Positions 51,376-60,363 of a stretch of 64,000 nucleotides of DNA are shown here, piece by piece. Below the pieces are notes generated by a model. That model did no database searches and was not told the origin of the DNA. It was given only the letters and a program-made list of their open reading frames with translations. Positions within the stretch are counted from its first letter, which is position 1. Each line of letters starts with the position of its first letter. The position numbers and the translations under genes are program-made. This DNA is from JAEWWD01 sp964440115 (GTDB lineage Bacteria; Bacillota; Clostridia; Christensenellales; CAG-138). The stretch covers positions 248,001 to 312,000 of the forward strand of contig CAYTPV010000004.1 of assembly GCA_964440115.1 (NCBI GenBank), in the 5' to 3' direction.

Positions 51376-52527
51376 ATGAAAAAACTGTTTGCTATTTTGC
51401 TGGCGTTGATGCTGATGCTCGCAATGGTTGCATGTTCCGCGCAGCCGACTGTTCAGGAAACTCCTGCACCCGCGGCCGCTACACCCGCCGCTGCAGCACC
51501 CACCGAGGCCCCCGCCGCTGAACCCGCCGCCAAAGTGAAGGTCGGCATCTCAATGCCCACGCAGAGCTTGCAGCGTTGGAATCAGGACGGCGCAAACATG
51601 AAGACTCAGTTTGAAGCCGCCGGTTATGAAGTCGACCTGCAGTATGCCGGCGACAACGACATCCCCACCCAGGTCAGCCAGATCGAAAACATGATTACCG
51701 GAGGCTGCAAAGTACTGGTGATCGCCGCTATCGACGGCTCCTCTCTGACCGAGGTCCTCAAGGACGCAAAGGCCAAGACAATTCCCGTTATCGCTTATGA
51801 CCGCCTGATCATGAACAGCGACGCCGTTTCCTACTATGCCACCTTTGATAACTACAAAGTCGGCACCATCCAGGGCACCTACATCAAAGATAAGCTGGAT
51901 CTCGACAATGCCAAAGGCCCGTTCAACATCGAGCTGTTCACCGGTTCTCCCGACGATAATAACGTAAACTTCTTCTTTGGCGGCGCTATGGATGTGCTCA
52001 AGCCTTACATCGATAGCGGCAAGCTGGTCGTCAAGTCCGGTCAGACGGAAAAGGCACAGTGCGCCACGGCCAACTGGTCCACGGAAGAATCCCAGAAGCG
52101 TATGGAAAACCTGATCACCTCCATGGGTTATGGTCCTGAAGGCACCAAGCTGGATGCAGTTCTTTCTTCCAATGACTCGGTTGCAAACGGCATCACCAAC
52201 GCGTTGGTTGCTGCTGGCTACACCAAGGATAACTTCCCCATCCTCACCGGTCAGGACTGTGACAAGCCCGCCATGAAGAACATTCTTGCCGGCACGCAGA
52301 GCATGTCTATATTCAAGGATACGCGTACCCTTGCAAGCCAGGTTGTAAGCATGGTCAACGCGATCCTTAAAGGCGAGAAGCCCGAGACCAATGATACAAA
52401 GACCTATGACAATGGCACGGGTATTATTCCCTCGTTCCTGTGCGATCCCGTATTCGCAGATGCGAACAATTACAAAGAGCTCCTCATTGACAGCGGTTAC
52501 TATAAAGAGGCTGATTTGGCCGGCTAA
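51376..52527 (+). CDS. sugar ABC transporter binding lipoprotein (ChvE-like)
   Basis: 383-aa periplasmic-binding-protein-fold lipoprotein. Signal peptide with lipobox LAMVAC, lipidated at C20, then a Pro/Ala-rich linker to about residue 52. The mature part, KVGISMPTQSLQRWNQDGANM, AIDGSSLTEVL, YDRLI, ELFTGSPDDNNVNFFF and LTGQDCDKPAMKNILAGTQSMSI, matches the ChvE/multiple-monosaccharide binding family (xylose, arabinose, galactose, glucose). GGAGAGGAAGAAAA precedes the ATG. First gene of the LacI-controlled operon. Confidence 0.93.
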   Translation: MKKLFAILLALMLMLAMVACSAQPTVQETPAPAAATPAAAAPTEAPAAEPAAKVKVGISMPTQSLQRWNQDGANMKTQFEAAGYEVDLQYAGDNDIPTQVSQIENMITGGCKVLVIAAIDGSSLTEVLKDAKAKTIPVIAYDRLIMNSDAVSYYATFDNYKVGTIQGTYIKDKLDLDNAKGPFNIELFTGSPDDNNVNFFFGGAMDVLKPYIDSGKLVVKSGQTEKAQCATANWSTEESQKRMENLITSMGYGPEGTKLDAVLSSNDSVANGITNALVAAGYTKDNFPILTGQDCDKPAMKNILAGTQSMSIFKDTRTLASQVVSMVNAILKGEKPETNDTKTYDNGTGIIPSFLCDPVFADANNYKELLIDSGYYKEADLAG

Positions 52528-52574
52528 AGAATTCTCTGCCCGTTCCCGTTGACTGGCACAGGAATTCAGTCGCC

Positions 52575-52606
52575 CGCAGGCGGACGGTAAAAGCCGCCCG
52601 CCTGCG
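52575..52606 (+). terminator. hairpin between binding protein and ATPase genes
   Basis: CGCAGGCGG/CCGCCTGCG stem extended by CGG/CCG, no T-run. Such hairpins after binding-protein genes usually stabilise their mRNA so that more binding protein than transporter is made. Confidence 0.65.
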
Positions 52607-52648
52607 TTCTATTCGCACAAACCATGAAATCACATTGGAGGGATCTCT

Positions 52649-54181
52649 TTGCCAAACATTCTATTGGAGATGAAGGCAATCACCAAGCAGTTTCCGGGGG
52701 TCAAGGCGTTGGATAACGTCAACCTTCTGGTTGAAGAAGGCGAAATCCACGCTTTGGTAGGTGAAAACGGGGCGGGAAAAAGCACTTTGATGAATGTCCT
52801 ATCGGGGATACATCCCTTTGGAAGCTACGAAGGGAGTATATTCTATGAGGGCAAGGAATGCAGGTTTCATGAAATCAATGACAGCGAGAGCAAAGGCATT
52901 GTAGTCATTCATCAGGAACTCGCGCTTGTTCCTTACCTGACCATTGGCGAGAACATGTTTCTTGGCAACGAAAGGGGTTCAGCGGCCCGCATTAACTGGG
53001 ACGAGACATATTCCAAAGCCGATGAGCTGCTCAAAGTCGTTGGCCTGCATGAGAACAGTCGGACATTGGTCAAGGATATCAGCGTTGGCAAACAGCAGCT
53101 GGTGGAAATCGCCAAAGCACTATCCAAGCAGGTGAAACTGCTTATACTGGATGAGCCCACCGCATCCCTAAACGAAAGCGACAGCAGAAAACTGCTGGAT
53201 TTGCTGTTGAAATTCAAAGATGAGGGCATGACGTCCATTATCATCTCCCATAAGCTGAACGAAATTGCTTACGTAGCTGACAAAATCACCATATTGCGCG
53301 ACGGTGCTACCATAGAAACGCTTATAAAAGGTGTAGATGACACCAGAGAAGACCGTATTATCAAGGGCATGGTGGGCCGCGATTTGTCCGATCGTTTTCC
53401 CAAAAGGGAGAGCCATATCGGAGACGTACGTATGGAGGTCAAAAATTGGACGGTACACCATCCGCTATATCGGGAGCGCAAGGTATGTGACAATGTATCC
53501 TTTAACGTACGCAAAGGCGAGGTTGTCGGGATCTGCGGATTGATGGGAGCAGGCCGGACGGAACTCGCGATGAGCATATTCGGCCGAAGCTACGGTGCCG
53601 AAATCAGCGGAGAAATTTATATCGATGGCAAACTGGTGCATCTGCATTCCGTGAAGCAGGCTATTCATAATAAGCTGGCATATGTTACGGAAGACAGGAA
53701 AGGCAACGGTTTGATACTAAGTACTCCCATTCGGGAAAACACAACTCTTTCGCGGCTGGAAAAGGTGAGCAAACATCTTGTAATCGACAGAGACAAGGAG
53801 GTGCTGGCCGCAGAACATTACAGGGATAAGCTCCGTACAAAATGCCCGACAGTAGAGCAGAAGGTCGGAAATCTTTCCGGCGGCAACCAGCAGAAAGTAC
53901 TCTTGTCAAAGTGGATGTTTGCTGACCCCGAGATACTGATTTTGGATGAACCTACCCGCGGTATCGACGTGGGTGCGAAATATGAAATCTATTGTATCAT
54001 CAATCAGTTGGTAGACGAGGGCAATTCCGTGGTGATGATCAGCTCGGAGTTGCCGGAAGTACTCGGCATGTGCGACCGGGTTTTCGTTATGGACGAGGGC
54101 AGAATGGTGGCGGAGCTTGACCGAAGCGAGGCCAATCAGGAAAGCATCATGACCTATATCCTGCAGAATAAAGGAGCTTAA
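52649..54181 (+). CDS. sugar ABC transporter ATPase (MmsA/XylG-like)
   Basis: 510 aa with two ABC domains, from a TTG behind GGAGGGATCTCT. First domain: Walker A GENGAGKST (38-46), signature-like SVGKQQLVEIAKAL, Walker B LLILDEPTASL. Second: degenerate loop GLMGAGRTEL near 297, LSGGNQQKVLLSKW and LILDEPTRGIDVGAK. This doubled form is typical of monosaccharide importers (RbsA, XylG, MmsA). Pairs with the permease 5 bp downstream. Confidence 0.95.
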   Translation: MPNILLEMKAITKQFPGVKALDNVNLLVEEGEIHALVGENGAGKSTLMNVLSGIHPFGSYEGSIFYEGKECRFHEINDSESKGIVVIHQELALVPYLTIGENMFLGNERGSAARINWDETYSKADELLKVVGLHENSRTLVKDISVGKQQLVEIAKALSKQVKLLILDEPTASLNESDSRKLLDLLLKFKDEGMTSIIISHKLNEIAYVADKITILRDGATIETLIKGVDDTREDRIIKGMVGRDLSDRFPKRESHIGDVRMEVKNWTVHHPLYRERKVCDNVSFNVRKGEVVGICGLMGAGRTELAMSIFGRSYGAEISGEIYIDGKLVHLHSVKQAIHNKLAYVTEDRKGNGLILSTPIRENTTLSRLEKVSKHLVIDRDKEVLAAEHYRDKLRTKCPTVEQKVGNLSGGNQQKVLLSKWMFADPEILILDEPTRGIDVGAKYEIYCIINQLVDEGNSVVMISSELPEVLGMCDRVFVMDEGRMVAELDRSEANQESIMTYILQNKGA

Positions 54182-54186
54182 TCGCT

Positions 54187-55362
54187 ATGCTGAGCAAATC
54201 TAAGGAAGTTCTCAAAAAGAATACGATGCTGATCGCGCTTGTTGTGGTCATGCTGCTGTTTGAGTTTTTGATTGTGGCTGCGGAGAAGGGCTCTTTATTT
54301 GCGCCAGCCAACATATCCAACCTGATCAGCCAGAACAGCTATGTTGTCATATTGGCTACAGGTATGCTCATGTGCATACTGACCGGCGGAAATATTGACC
54401 TTTCAGTCGGAGCCGTTGTTGCGCTTATTGGTGCAATCGCCGGGACACTGATCGTCAATATGAAGGTCAATATTTATCTTTCGATGATGATCTGTATTCT
54501 GGCCGGTTTAGCCATAGGCTGCTGGCAGGGGTTTTGGATTGCCTATGTACGCATACCGCCATTTATTGTGACATTGGCCGGCATGCTGCTGTGGCGTGGC
54601 GTCGCACTTTTGGTTCTCGATGGGCTGACCATTTCACCGTTCCCGAATAACTATCTTCAGTATTTTACCAGTTTCCTGCCGGCGGTTGAAGACAAGACTG
54701 TGGTGCTGACGACTACTCTCGTCATAGGCGCGGTTGTTTGCAGCGGTTATGTAATATCCCAAGTGCTAAGCCGCATCAATAAACGCCGGAAAGGGTATTC
54801 CGTTGAAAGCCTGCCGATGCAGATTGTCCGCCTGGTGGTGATCAGTGCGGTTGTTATGATTGTGAGTTATCTGCTGGGTAATCACAAGGGTATTCCGGTC
54901 GTACTCATTCTGATGGCGGTAATCGTGATGGCATACAGCTATTTCACCAGCAGAACAGTGCCAGGCCGGCATCTGTACGCCATGGGCGGGAATGAGAAGG
55001 CAGCAAAGCTTTCCGGCGTCAATACGAATTTCACACTGTTCTTTGCATACTCCAATATGGGGTTTTTAGCCGGTATTGCGGCACTCGTCGCGGTAGCCCG
55101 CTTTAATTCGGCTGCACCCAGTGCCGGTCTGAATTATGAAATGGATGCCATCGGTGCGTGCTTCTTTGGCGGTGCATCGGCTTACGGCGGAATAGGAACG
55201 GTGGGCGGCGCTGTGATCGGAGCAATATTCATGGGCGTTCTGAACAACGGTATGTCCATACTCGGCGTAGACGCAAACTGGCAGAAGGTTGTCAAGGGCC
55301 TCGTACTGCTTGCAGCTGTAATATTTGACGTTATGAGCAAAAAACGGGTCAAAACTGTGTAG
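54187..55362 (+). CDS. sugar ABC transporter permease (MmsB/XylH-like)
   Basis: 391-aa, about ten membrane helices. GGNIDLSVGAVVALIGAIAG, FWIAYVRIPPFIVTLAGML, GRHLYAMGGNEKAAKLSGV and GGASAYGGIGTVGGAVIGA are signatures of RbsC/XylH/MmsB permeases; the inserted loop near residues 165-235 is typical of the XylH/MmsB branch. Only 5 bp from the ATPase stop. Confidence 0.95.
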   Translation: MLSKSKEVLKKNTMLIALVVVMLLFEFLIVAAEKGSLFAPANISNLISQNSYVVILATGMLMCILTGGNIDLSVGAVVALIGAIAGTLIVNMKVNIYLSMMICILAGLAIGCWQGFWIAYVRIPPFIVTLAGMLLWRGVALLVLDGLTISPFPNNYLQYFTSFLPAVEDKTVVLTTTLVIGAVVCSGYVISQVLSRINKRRKGYSVESLPMQIVRLVVISAVVMIVSYLLGNHKGIPVVLILMAVIVMAYSYFTSRTVPGRHLYAMGGNEKAAKLSGVNTNFTLFFAYSNMGFLAGIAALVAVARFNSAAPSAGLNYEMDAIGACFFGGASAYGGIGTVGGAVIGAIFMGVLNNGMSILGVDANWQKVVKGLVLLAAVIFDVMSKKRVKTV

Positions 55363-55374
55363 CGGAGGTGCAAT

Positions 55375-56901
55375 ATGCAGTATCTCATAGGCGTTGATGT
55401 AGGTACCTCCGGCACAAAAACCGTGCTGTTCGATCAGACGGGCCGGGAAGTTGCATCCGCTTCCGTCGAATATCCTCTCTATCAGCCGCAGAACGGGTGG
55501 GCTGAACAGGAGCCAGCGGATTGGTGGCAGGCTGCGGCCGCCACGATACGTGCCGCTCTCGAAAAAAGCCGCGTAAATCCGGACGATGTGAAGGGCGTTG
55601 GACTCTCAGGCCAGATGCATGGTTTGGTCATGCTGGATGCGGCGGGAAACGTACTGCGGCGCAGCATCATCTGGTGCGACGGGCGAACGGGCGAGGAGTG
55701 CCGTGAAATCACGGAGCGTGTAGGCAAAGAGCGTCTCATCGCCATCACCGCAAATCCGGCGCTGACGGGGTTTACCGCGGGGAAAATACTTTGGGTACGT
55801 CGACATGAACCCGAAGTTTACGAAAAATGCAGGCATATCCTGCTTCCGAAGGATTATATCCGCTATCGGCTTACCGGCAAATTCGCGACGGAGGTTTCCG
55901 ATGCATCGGGCATGAATTTGCTGGATGTCCCCAACCGCTGCTGGTCAAAACAGGTGCTTGCGGCACTGGAAATAGACGAGGAGCTGCTGGCTCCGGTGTA
56001 TGAATCTCCCGATGTTACCGGTGTGATTACGGCGGAAGCGGCCGCGCTGACAGGCCTTCGCGTGGGGACACCGGTAGTGGGCGGCGCGGGCGATAACGCT
56101 GCCGCCGCCGTAGGTACCGGCGTCGTCAAAGCAGGTCGGGCGTTTACTACAATCGGCACTTCCGGTGTGGTTTTTGCCCATTCCGATCAGGTAACCATAG
56201 ACCCTGCCGGACGGGTACATACCTTCTGCCATTCCGTTCCCGGATGTTGGACGGTGATGAGTTGTACGCTTGCCGCCGGTCTTTCGCTCAAGTGGTTTCG
56301 GGATACCTTCTGTTCGTCGGAACGGGAAGCCGCAGCGGGTATGGGCGTAGACCCATATGAAATTATGAATGTGCAGGCGGCTCGTTCCCCAATCGGGGCA
56401 AACCGGCTCCTATATCTACCCTATCTGATGGGGGAGCGCTCTCCCATTCTCGATGAAAACGCAAGAGGCGCGTTTATCGGGCTGTCCGCCATACATACGA
56501 AGTACGATATGTTGCGGGCGGTAATGGAAGGCGTGACCTATTCCCAGCGCCAGTGTCTGGATGTATTGCGCGGTATGGGCGTCACTTTCACTGAGATGCT
56601 TGCCTGCGGGGGAGGCGGAAGGAGTGCGTTCTGGAGACAGATGCTTTCAGATCTGTACGGCTGCCCTGTCAACACCATCGCATCTTCCGGGGAAAGCCCT
56701 GCGCTTGGTGCGGCTATACTCGCAGGTGTCGGCGCGGGCGTGTATACAAGCGTGCAGCAGGGATGCGACGCGGTCATACGCATGAATACGCCTGAGTTGC
56801 CGGATATGAAGCGCAGCAGCCAGTATGAGCCGTACTATCGCGTATTTTGCGGTTTGTACCCAGTGCTGAAAGACTCTTATCAAGCCCTGTCGGTTCTTTA
56901 A
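55375..56901 (+). CDS. xylB: FGGY sugar kinase, xylulokinase-like
   Basis: 508-aa ATP-dependent kinase. VDVGTSGTKTVLFDQTG at 6-22 (ATP phosphate), GLSGQMHGLV and WCDGRTGEEC for the sugar, GAGDNAAAAVGTGV, and ACGGGGRSAFWRQMLSDL in the C-terminal domain follow xylulokinases closely, so D-xylulose 5-phosphate is the most likely product; related FGGY kinases take L-fuculose or ribulose and the family alone does not settle it. GCGGAGGTGCAAT precedes the ATG. Confidence 0.88.
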   Translation: MQYLIGVDVGTSGTKTVLFDQTGREVASASVEYPLYQPQNGWAEQEPADWWQAAAATIRAALEKSRVNPDDVKGVGLSGQMHGLVMLDAAGNVLRRSIIWCDGRTGEECREITERVGKERLIAITANPALTGFTAGKILWVRRHEPEVYEKCRHILLPKDYIRYRLTGKFATEVSDASGMNLLDVPNRCWSKQVLAALEIDEELLAPVYESPDVTGVITAEAAALTGLRVGTPVVGGAGDNAAAAVGTGVVKAGRAFTTIGTSGVVFAHSDQVTIDPAGRVHTFCHSVPGCWTVMSCTLAAGLSLKWFRDTFCSSEREAAAGMGVDPYEIMNVQAARSPIGANRLLYLPYLMGERSPILDENARGAFIGLSAIHTKYDMLRAVMEGVTYSQRQCLDVLRGMGVTFTEMLACGGGGRSAFWRQMLSDLYGCPVNTIASSGESPALGAAILAGVGAGVYTSVQQGCDAVIRMNTPELPDMKRSSQYEPYYRVFCGLYPVLKDSYQALSVL

Positions 56902-56917
56902 GGAAAGGCGGTATTAT

Positions 56918-57538
56918 ATGAAAACTGTATATGATCCGGAATTCAGGCCATACGGCAAGGTCATACAAGGCTATGATACGGCACCGCTGGTGCAGGCATT
57001 GGAAGCAAGCACAGAGCGCCCGACAGATCACGTGATCTATATTCCCAGCGATGCTTCTTTAGAGGCATTGCCTGTGGCGCAGGCAATGGAGACAGGCGTG
57101 TTTGGCGGTTTGCCCATACAGATCGGTTATTGCAATGGCAGCAATCATCTGCTCAATTGTCTTGAGTATCATCGCTGCAGCGAAGTCAACATTCCGTGCG
57201 AGGATATTATACTTCTGTTGGCGCCTTTGCAGCGTGTTGAGGCTGGCAGGCTTTCTACCGATGAAGTGGAAGCGTTTCTTTCACCCGCGGGCGTTCCGGT
57301 GCTGCTTTACGAAACGACACTGCATTACGCCCCCTGCAACGGGCCGGATAGGGATGCGTTTCGTGTAGCGGTATTGCTGCCACGCGGCACAAATACGGAT
57401 AAACCGGAAATTGAGATCCATAACGAAGAGGATCGATTGCTCTGGGCGCGAAATAAGTGGCTCATAGCCCACCCCGACAGCGATGAGGCCCGTAAAGGCG
57501 CGTTTGTTGGACTCATGGGCGACAATGTTCGGGTGTAA
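56918..57538 (+). CDS. DUF4867 family protein
   Basis: 206 aa, cupin-like in appearance. FRPYGKVIQGYD at the start, GGLPIQIGYCNGSNHLLNCLEYHRCSE (possible metal His/Glu), LYETTLHYAPC and LPRGTN..NKWLIAHP are the features I associate with DUF4867, a family found beside sugar-isomerase/kinase operons in gut Firmicutes. It may be an epimerase/mutarotase or an isomerase of the sugar; function unproven. AAGGAAAGGCGGTATT precedes the ATG. Confidence 0.75.
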   Translation: MKTVYDPEFRPYGKVIQGYDTAPLVQALEASTERPTDHVIYIPSDASLEALPVAQAMETGVFGGLPIQIGYCNGSNHLLNCLEYHRCSEVNIPCEDIILLLAPLQRVEAGRLSTDEVEAFLSPAGVPVLLYETTLHYAPCNGPDRDAFRVAVLLPRGTNTDKPEIEIHNEEDRLLWARNKWLIAHPDSDEARKGAFVGLMGDNVRV

Positions 57539-57566
57539 CGCAAAGTGGAATAGGAGAAGAAAGTAT

Positions 57567-59033
57567 ATGCAGAATATTCCGGAAGTGAAGCTTGGGTTGA
57601 TCGCTGTAAGTCGGGATTGCTTCCCTGGCGCTTTGTCAGAACGGCGTAGAAAGGCCGTCAAGGCGGCATATGGCGATTTGTATGAATGTGCTGTCATCGT
57701 AGAGAATGAAAAGGATGCCGTTGCGGCAGTCGCGGATGTGAAAGCGCAGGGCTGCAACGCTCTGGTGGTTTTATTGGGGAATTTCGGCCCTGAAGCGCCG
57801 GAAACACTTATGGCACGTTTCTTTGATGGACCTGTGATGTATGTCGCGGCAGCCGAAGGCGACGGGGATCTGTACGATGGCCGCGGAGACGCTTTTTGCG
57901 GCATGCTCAACTGCTCTTACAATCTTGGTATTCGTTCGCTCAAAGCCATTATTCCCGCTTACCCTGTGGGGACGGCCTCGGATATCGCCGGCATGATTGC
58001 GGAGTTTGTTCCGGTTGCGCGCGCAATACTGGGTATTCGGGATTTGAAGATCATTACATTTGGTCCCCGGCCGCAGGATTTTATCGCCTGCAACGGCCCC
58101 ATCAAACCGTTATACGATCTGGGCGTGGAGATTGAGGAAAACTCCGAACTGGATCTGCTTGTGGCTTATAACAAGCATAAGGACGATCCGCGCATACCTG
58201 CTGTGATGGCTGAAATGCGTGCAGAGATTGGCGAAAATAAATATACCGGCGTACTCCCACGGCTGGCGCAGTACGAGCTGACACTGCTGGATTGGATGAA
58301 CGATCACAAGGGCAGCAGGCAGTATGTTGTATTTGCCAATAAATGCTGGCCTGCGTTCCAAACGGAGTTTGGCTTTGTGCCGTGCTATGTGAACAGCCGG
58401 TTCGCGAGCAGGGGAGTCCCCATCTCCTGCGAGGTGGATATTTACGGCGCGCTTTCCGAATACATCGGCACCTGTGTTTCCGGCAAAACGGTGACGCTGC
58501 TGGATATCAACAACACCGTACCCGCCTCAATATATCAGCAGGACATTCAAGGGAAATACGATGTCCGGCATTCGGAGACTTTCATGGCGTTCCATTGCGG
58601 CAATACGGCCTGCGGTCTACTCAAAAACCCGCATATGGCATATCAGCTGATCATGAAACGTGGTCTGGAGCCGGATCTGCCCGAACCGGATATCACGCGC
58701 GGCACATTGGAAGGCGATATCATTCCCGGGGAAGTCACTCTGTTCCGGCTGCAAGGTACGGCAGACTGCAAACTGAAAGCCTATCTGGCGCAAGGCCAGG
58801 TGTTGGATGTGCCCAGCCAAAGCTTTGGCAGCATCGGTGTTTTTGCCATTTCAGAGATGGACCGGTTCTATCGCCATGTGCTTATCGCGAAGCGCTTTCC
58901 CCATCATGGCGCGGTGGCGTTCGGAAGCTACGGCAAGGCCCTGTTTGACGTATTCGACTATCTGGGAATAGAAGATGTTTCCTTCAATCAACCCAAAGGG
59001 ATGCTGTATAAAGGCGAAAATCCATTTGCTTAA
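57567..59033 (+). CDS. L-fucose/L-arabinose isomerase-like protein
   Basis: 488 aa from ATG 57567 (ATAGGAGAAGAAAGTAT before it); the frame extends back into the previous gene. Ketol isomerase family COG2407-like: KLGLIAVSRDCFPG at the start, NALVVLLGNFGPEAPE, FGFVPCYVNSRFASRGVPISCEVDIYGA with the metal/catalytic Glu and Asp, and FHCGNTACGLL with a metal His. It converts an aldose to the ketose that the kinase phosphorylates. Members act on L-fucose, D-arabinose, L-arabinose or D-xylose; no aldolase or epimerase lies here to decide. Confidence 0.82.
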   Translation: MQNIPEVKLGLIAVSRDCFPGALSERRRKAVKAAYGDLYECAVIVENEKDAVAAVADVKAQGCNALVVLLGNFGPEAPETLMARFFDGPVMYVAAAEGDGDLYDGRGDAFCGMLNCSYNLGIRSLKAIIPAYPVGTASDIAGMIAEFVPVARAILGIRDLKIITFGPRPQDFIACNGPIKPLYDLGVEIEENSELDLLVAYNKHKDDPRIPAVMAEMRAEIGENKYTGVLPRLAQYELTLLDWMNDHKGSRQYVVFANKCWPAFQTEFGFVPCYVNSRFASRGVPISCEVDIYGALSEYIGTCVSGKTVTLLDINNTVPASIYQQDIQGKYDVRHSETFMAFHCGNTACGLLKNPHMAYQLIMKRGLEPDLPEPDITRGTLEGDIIPGEVTLFRLQGTADCKLKAYLAQGQVLDVPSQSFGSIGVFAISEMDRFYRHVLIAKRFPHHGAVAFGSYGKALFDVFDYLGIEDVSFNQPKGMLYKGENPFA

Positions 59034-59047
59034 TACGTGCGGCGATT

Positions 59048-59070
59048 GGCGCAGGGGATACCCCTGCGCC
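59048..59070 (+). terminator. hairpin at end of the sugar operon
   Basis: GGCGCAGGGG-ATA-CCCCTGCGCC perfect 10-bp stem, no T-run. It separates the catabolic genes from lacI and may be a weak terminator. Confidence 0.6.
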
Positions 59071-59092
59071 ATCTGCTGCCCGAAATCGAGCG

Positions 59093-59121
59093 TTGTGCTC
59101 GTGCACAGCTGCATGTATAAT
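59093..59121 (+). promoter_or_regulatory. lacI promoter with LacI operator O3
   Basis: -35 TTGTGC (59093-59098), 17-bp spacer, -10 TATAAT (59116-59121). TGTGCTCGTGCACA (59094-59107, arms TGTGC/GCACA) overlaps the -35. It matches O1 and O2 (YGTGCYCGDGCACR), so the regulator likely controls itself. Confidence 0.75.
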
Positions 59122-59158
59122 TAGTAGTCAAGCATATCACACAAGGGGGCTTAATCGA

Positions 59159-60187
59159 TTGGCCGTTACAATCAGACAGATCGCGGAGGCGACAGGAGTT
59201 TCAAGAGGCACTGTTGACCGCGTACTGCACAACCGTCCTGGCGTTAAACCTGAAATTGCAGAACAAGTGCGGCAGGCAGCTTCGGAAATGGGTTTTGTGC
59301 CCAACAAGGCAGGCAAGATACTGGCTGCCAAAAAACAACCGATTACAATAGGCTTTTTTCTGCCCAGCATAGGGAATCCGTTTTTTGAGAACGTTGTACG
59401 GGGCATGCGCGATGCGGAAAAAGAACTAAAGGATTTCGGCGTTTCCGTCATGCTCGAAGAAATTGAAGGATTTAGTCCTCAAGCGCATCTGGACGGCATC
59501 TCGCGACTCGTTGAAGCAGGATGTACAGCGCTTTGCGTCGCCGCAATTGATACGCAGGAAATAAGGACGTACGTCAATCAGATCATCGAGCAAGGCACTC
59601 CAGTTATCACCGTCAATACGGATCTGACAGGCACAAAACGCCTCTGTTATGTTGGCTGCGATTACAACAAGGGCGGCAGTACGGCTGGAGGGCTGCTTTC
59701 CATGATTACAAAGGAAGCCCTGCAAATATTGATCGTAATGGGCTCCTTCAAAATGAAAGGTCATAACGAACGTATGCAAGGGTTCCTACAAAAGCTGGAA
59801 CTTAAGCGTATTCCGCATGAAGTTGTCGGGATATTTGAATCGCAGGACAATGACGAATTGAGTTATGTTCGCACACAGGCTATGCTCGCGCAGCATCCGC
59901 AAGTGAATTGCGTATACATGACGGCAGCCGGCGCGTATGGCGTGTGTCGCGCGATACGGGAAAATGGTCTTGAAAAAAAGCCTTTTGTCGTAGCAACGGA
60001 TGATGTGCCCAGCACAAGGGATATGCTGTGTTCCGGAATTATTGATTTTACCGTTTGTCAGGAACCCTATCAGCAGGGTTACCGGCCCGTTCATATTTTG
60101 TTTGACTATTTTATGGCGGATTGCAAGCATAAACCGCGCGGTTTCGTAACCTCGACAGTCATCAAGATACCGGAAAATCTGGAATAG
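59159..60187 (+). CDS. LacI-family repressor of the sugar operon
   Basis: 342 aa from TTG 59159 behind AAGGGGGC; product begins LAVTIRQIAEATGVSRGTVDRVLHNRPGVKPE, the HTH plus hinge region, followed by a periplasmic-binding-protein fold (ITIGFFLPSIGNPFFENVVRGM, NTDLTGTKRLCYVGCDYNKGG). The effector domain resembles sugar-binding regulators of the ribose/xylose type. Three palindromes of the GTGCxCGxGCAC type at its own and the operon's promoters are its predicted sites. It is last in the sugar gene group. Confidence 0.92.
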   Translation: MAVTIRQIAEATGVSRGTVDRVLHNRPGVKPEIAEQVRQAASEMGFVPNKAGKILAAKKQPITIGFFLPSIGNPFFENVVRGMRDAEKELKDFGVSVMLEEIEGFSPQAHLDGISRLVEAGCTALCVAAIDTQEIRTYVNQIIEQGTPVITVNTDLTGTKRLCYVGCDYNKGGSTAGGLLSMITKEALQILIVMGSFKMKGHNERMQGFLQKLELKRIPHEVVGIFESQDNDELSYVRTQAMLAQHPQVNCVYMTAAGAYGVCRAIRENGLEKKPFVVATDDVPSTRDMLCSGIIDFTVCQEPYQQGYRPVHILFDYFMADCKHKPRGFVTSTVIKIPENLE

Positions 60188-60208
60188 GCATCTTATCATT
60201 CAAATTCG

Positions 60209-60236
60209 ACGGCGGCGCGTATGTGCCGCCGTTTTT
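60209..60236 (+). terminator. intrinsic terminator after lacI
   Basis: ACGGCGGC/GCCGCCGT stem followed by TTTT. Confidence 0.85.
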
Positions 60237-60363
60237 GTGCTCATGCGATGTAAACTGAATTTTAATGTGTGCCGCCTTTATCGTTGCGCTTTTGAATAAT
60301 GCAGTGTCGCATGCAAATATATTGGATTAGCGGCAAAACCAATCTGCTTTTCCGGAGTGGCGT

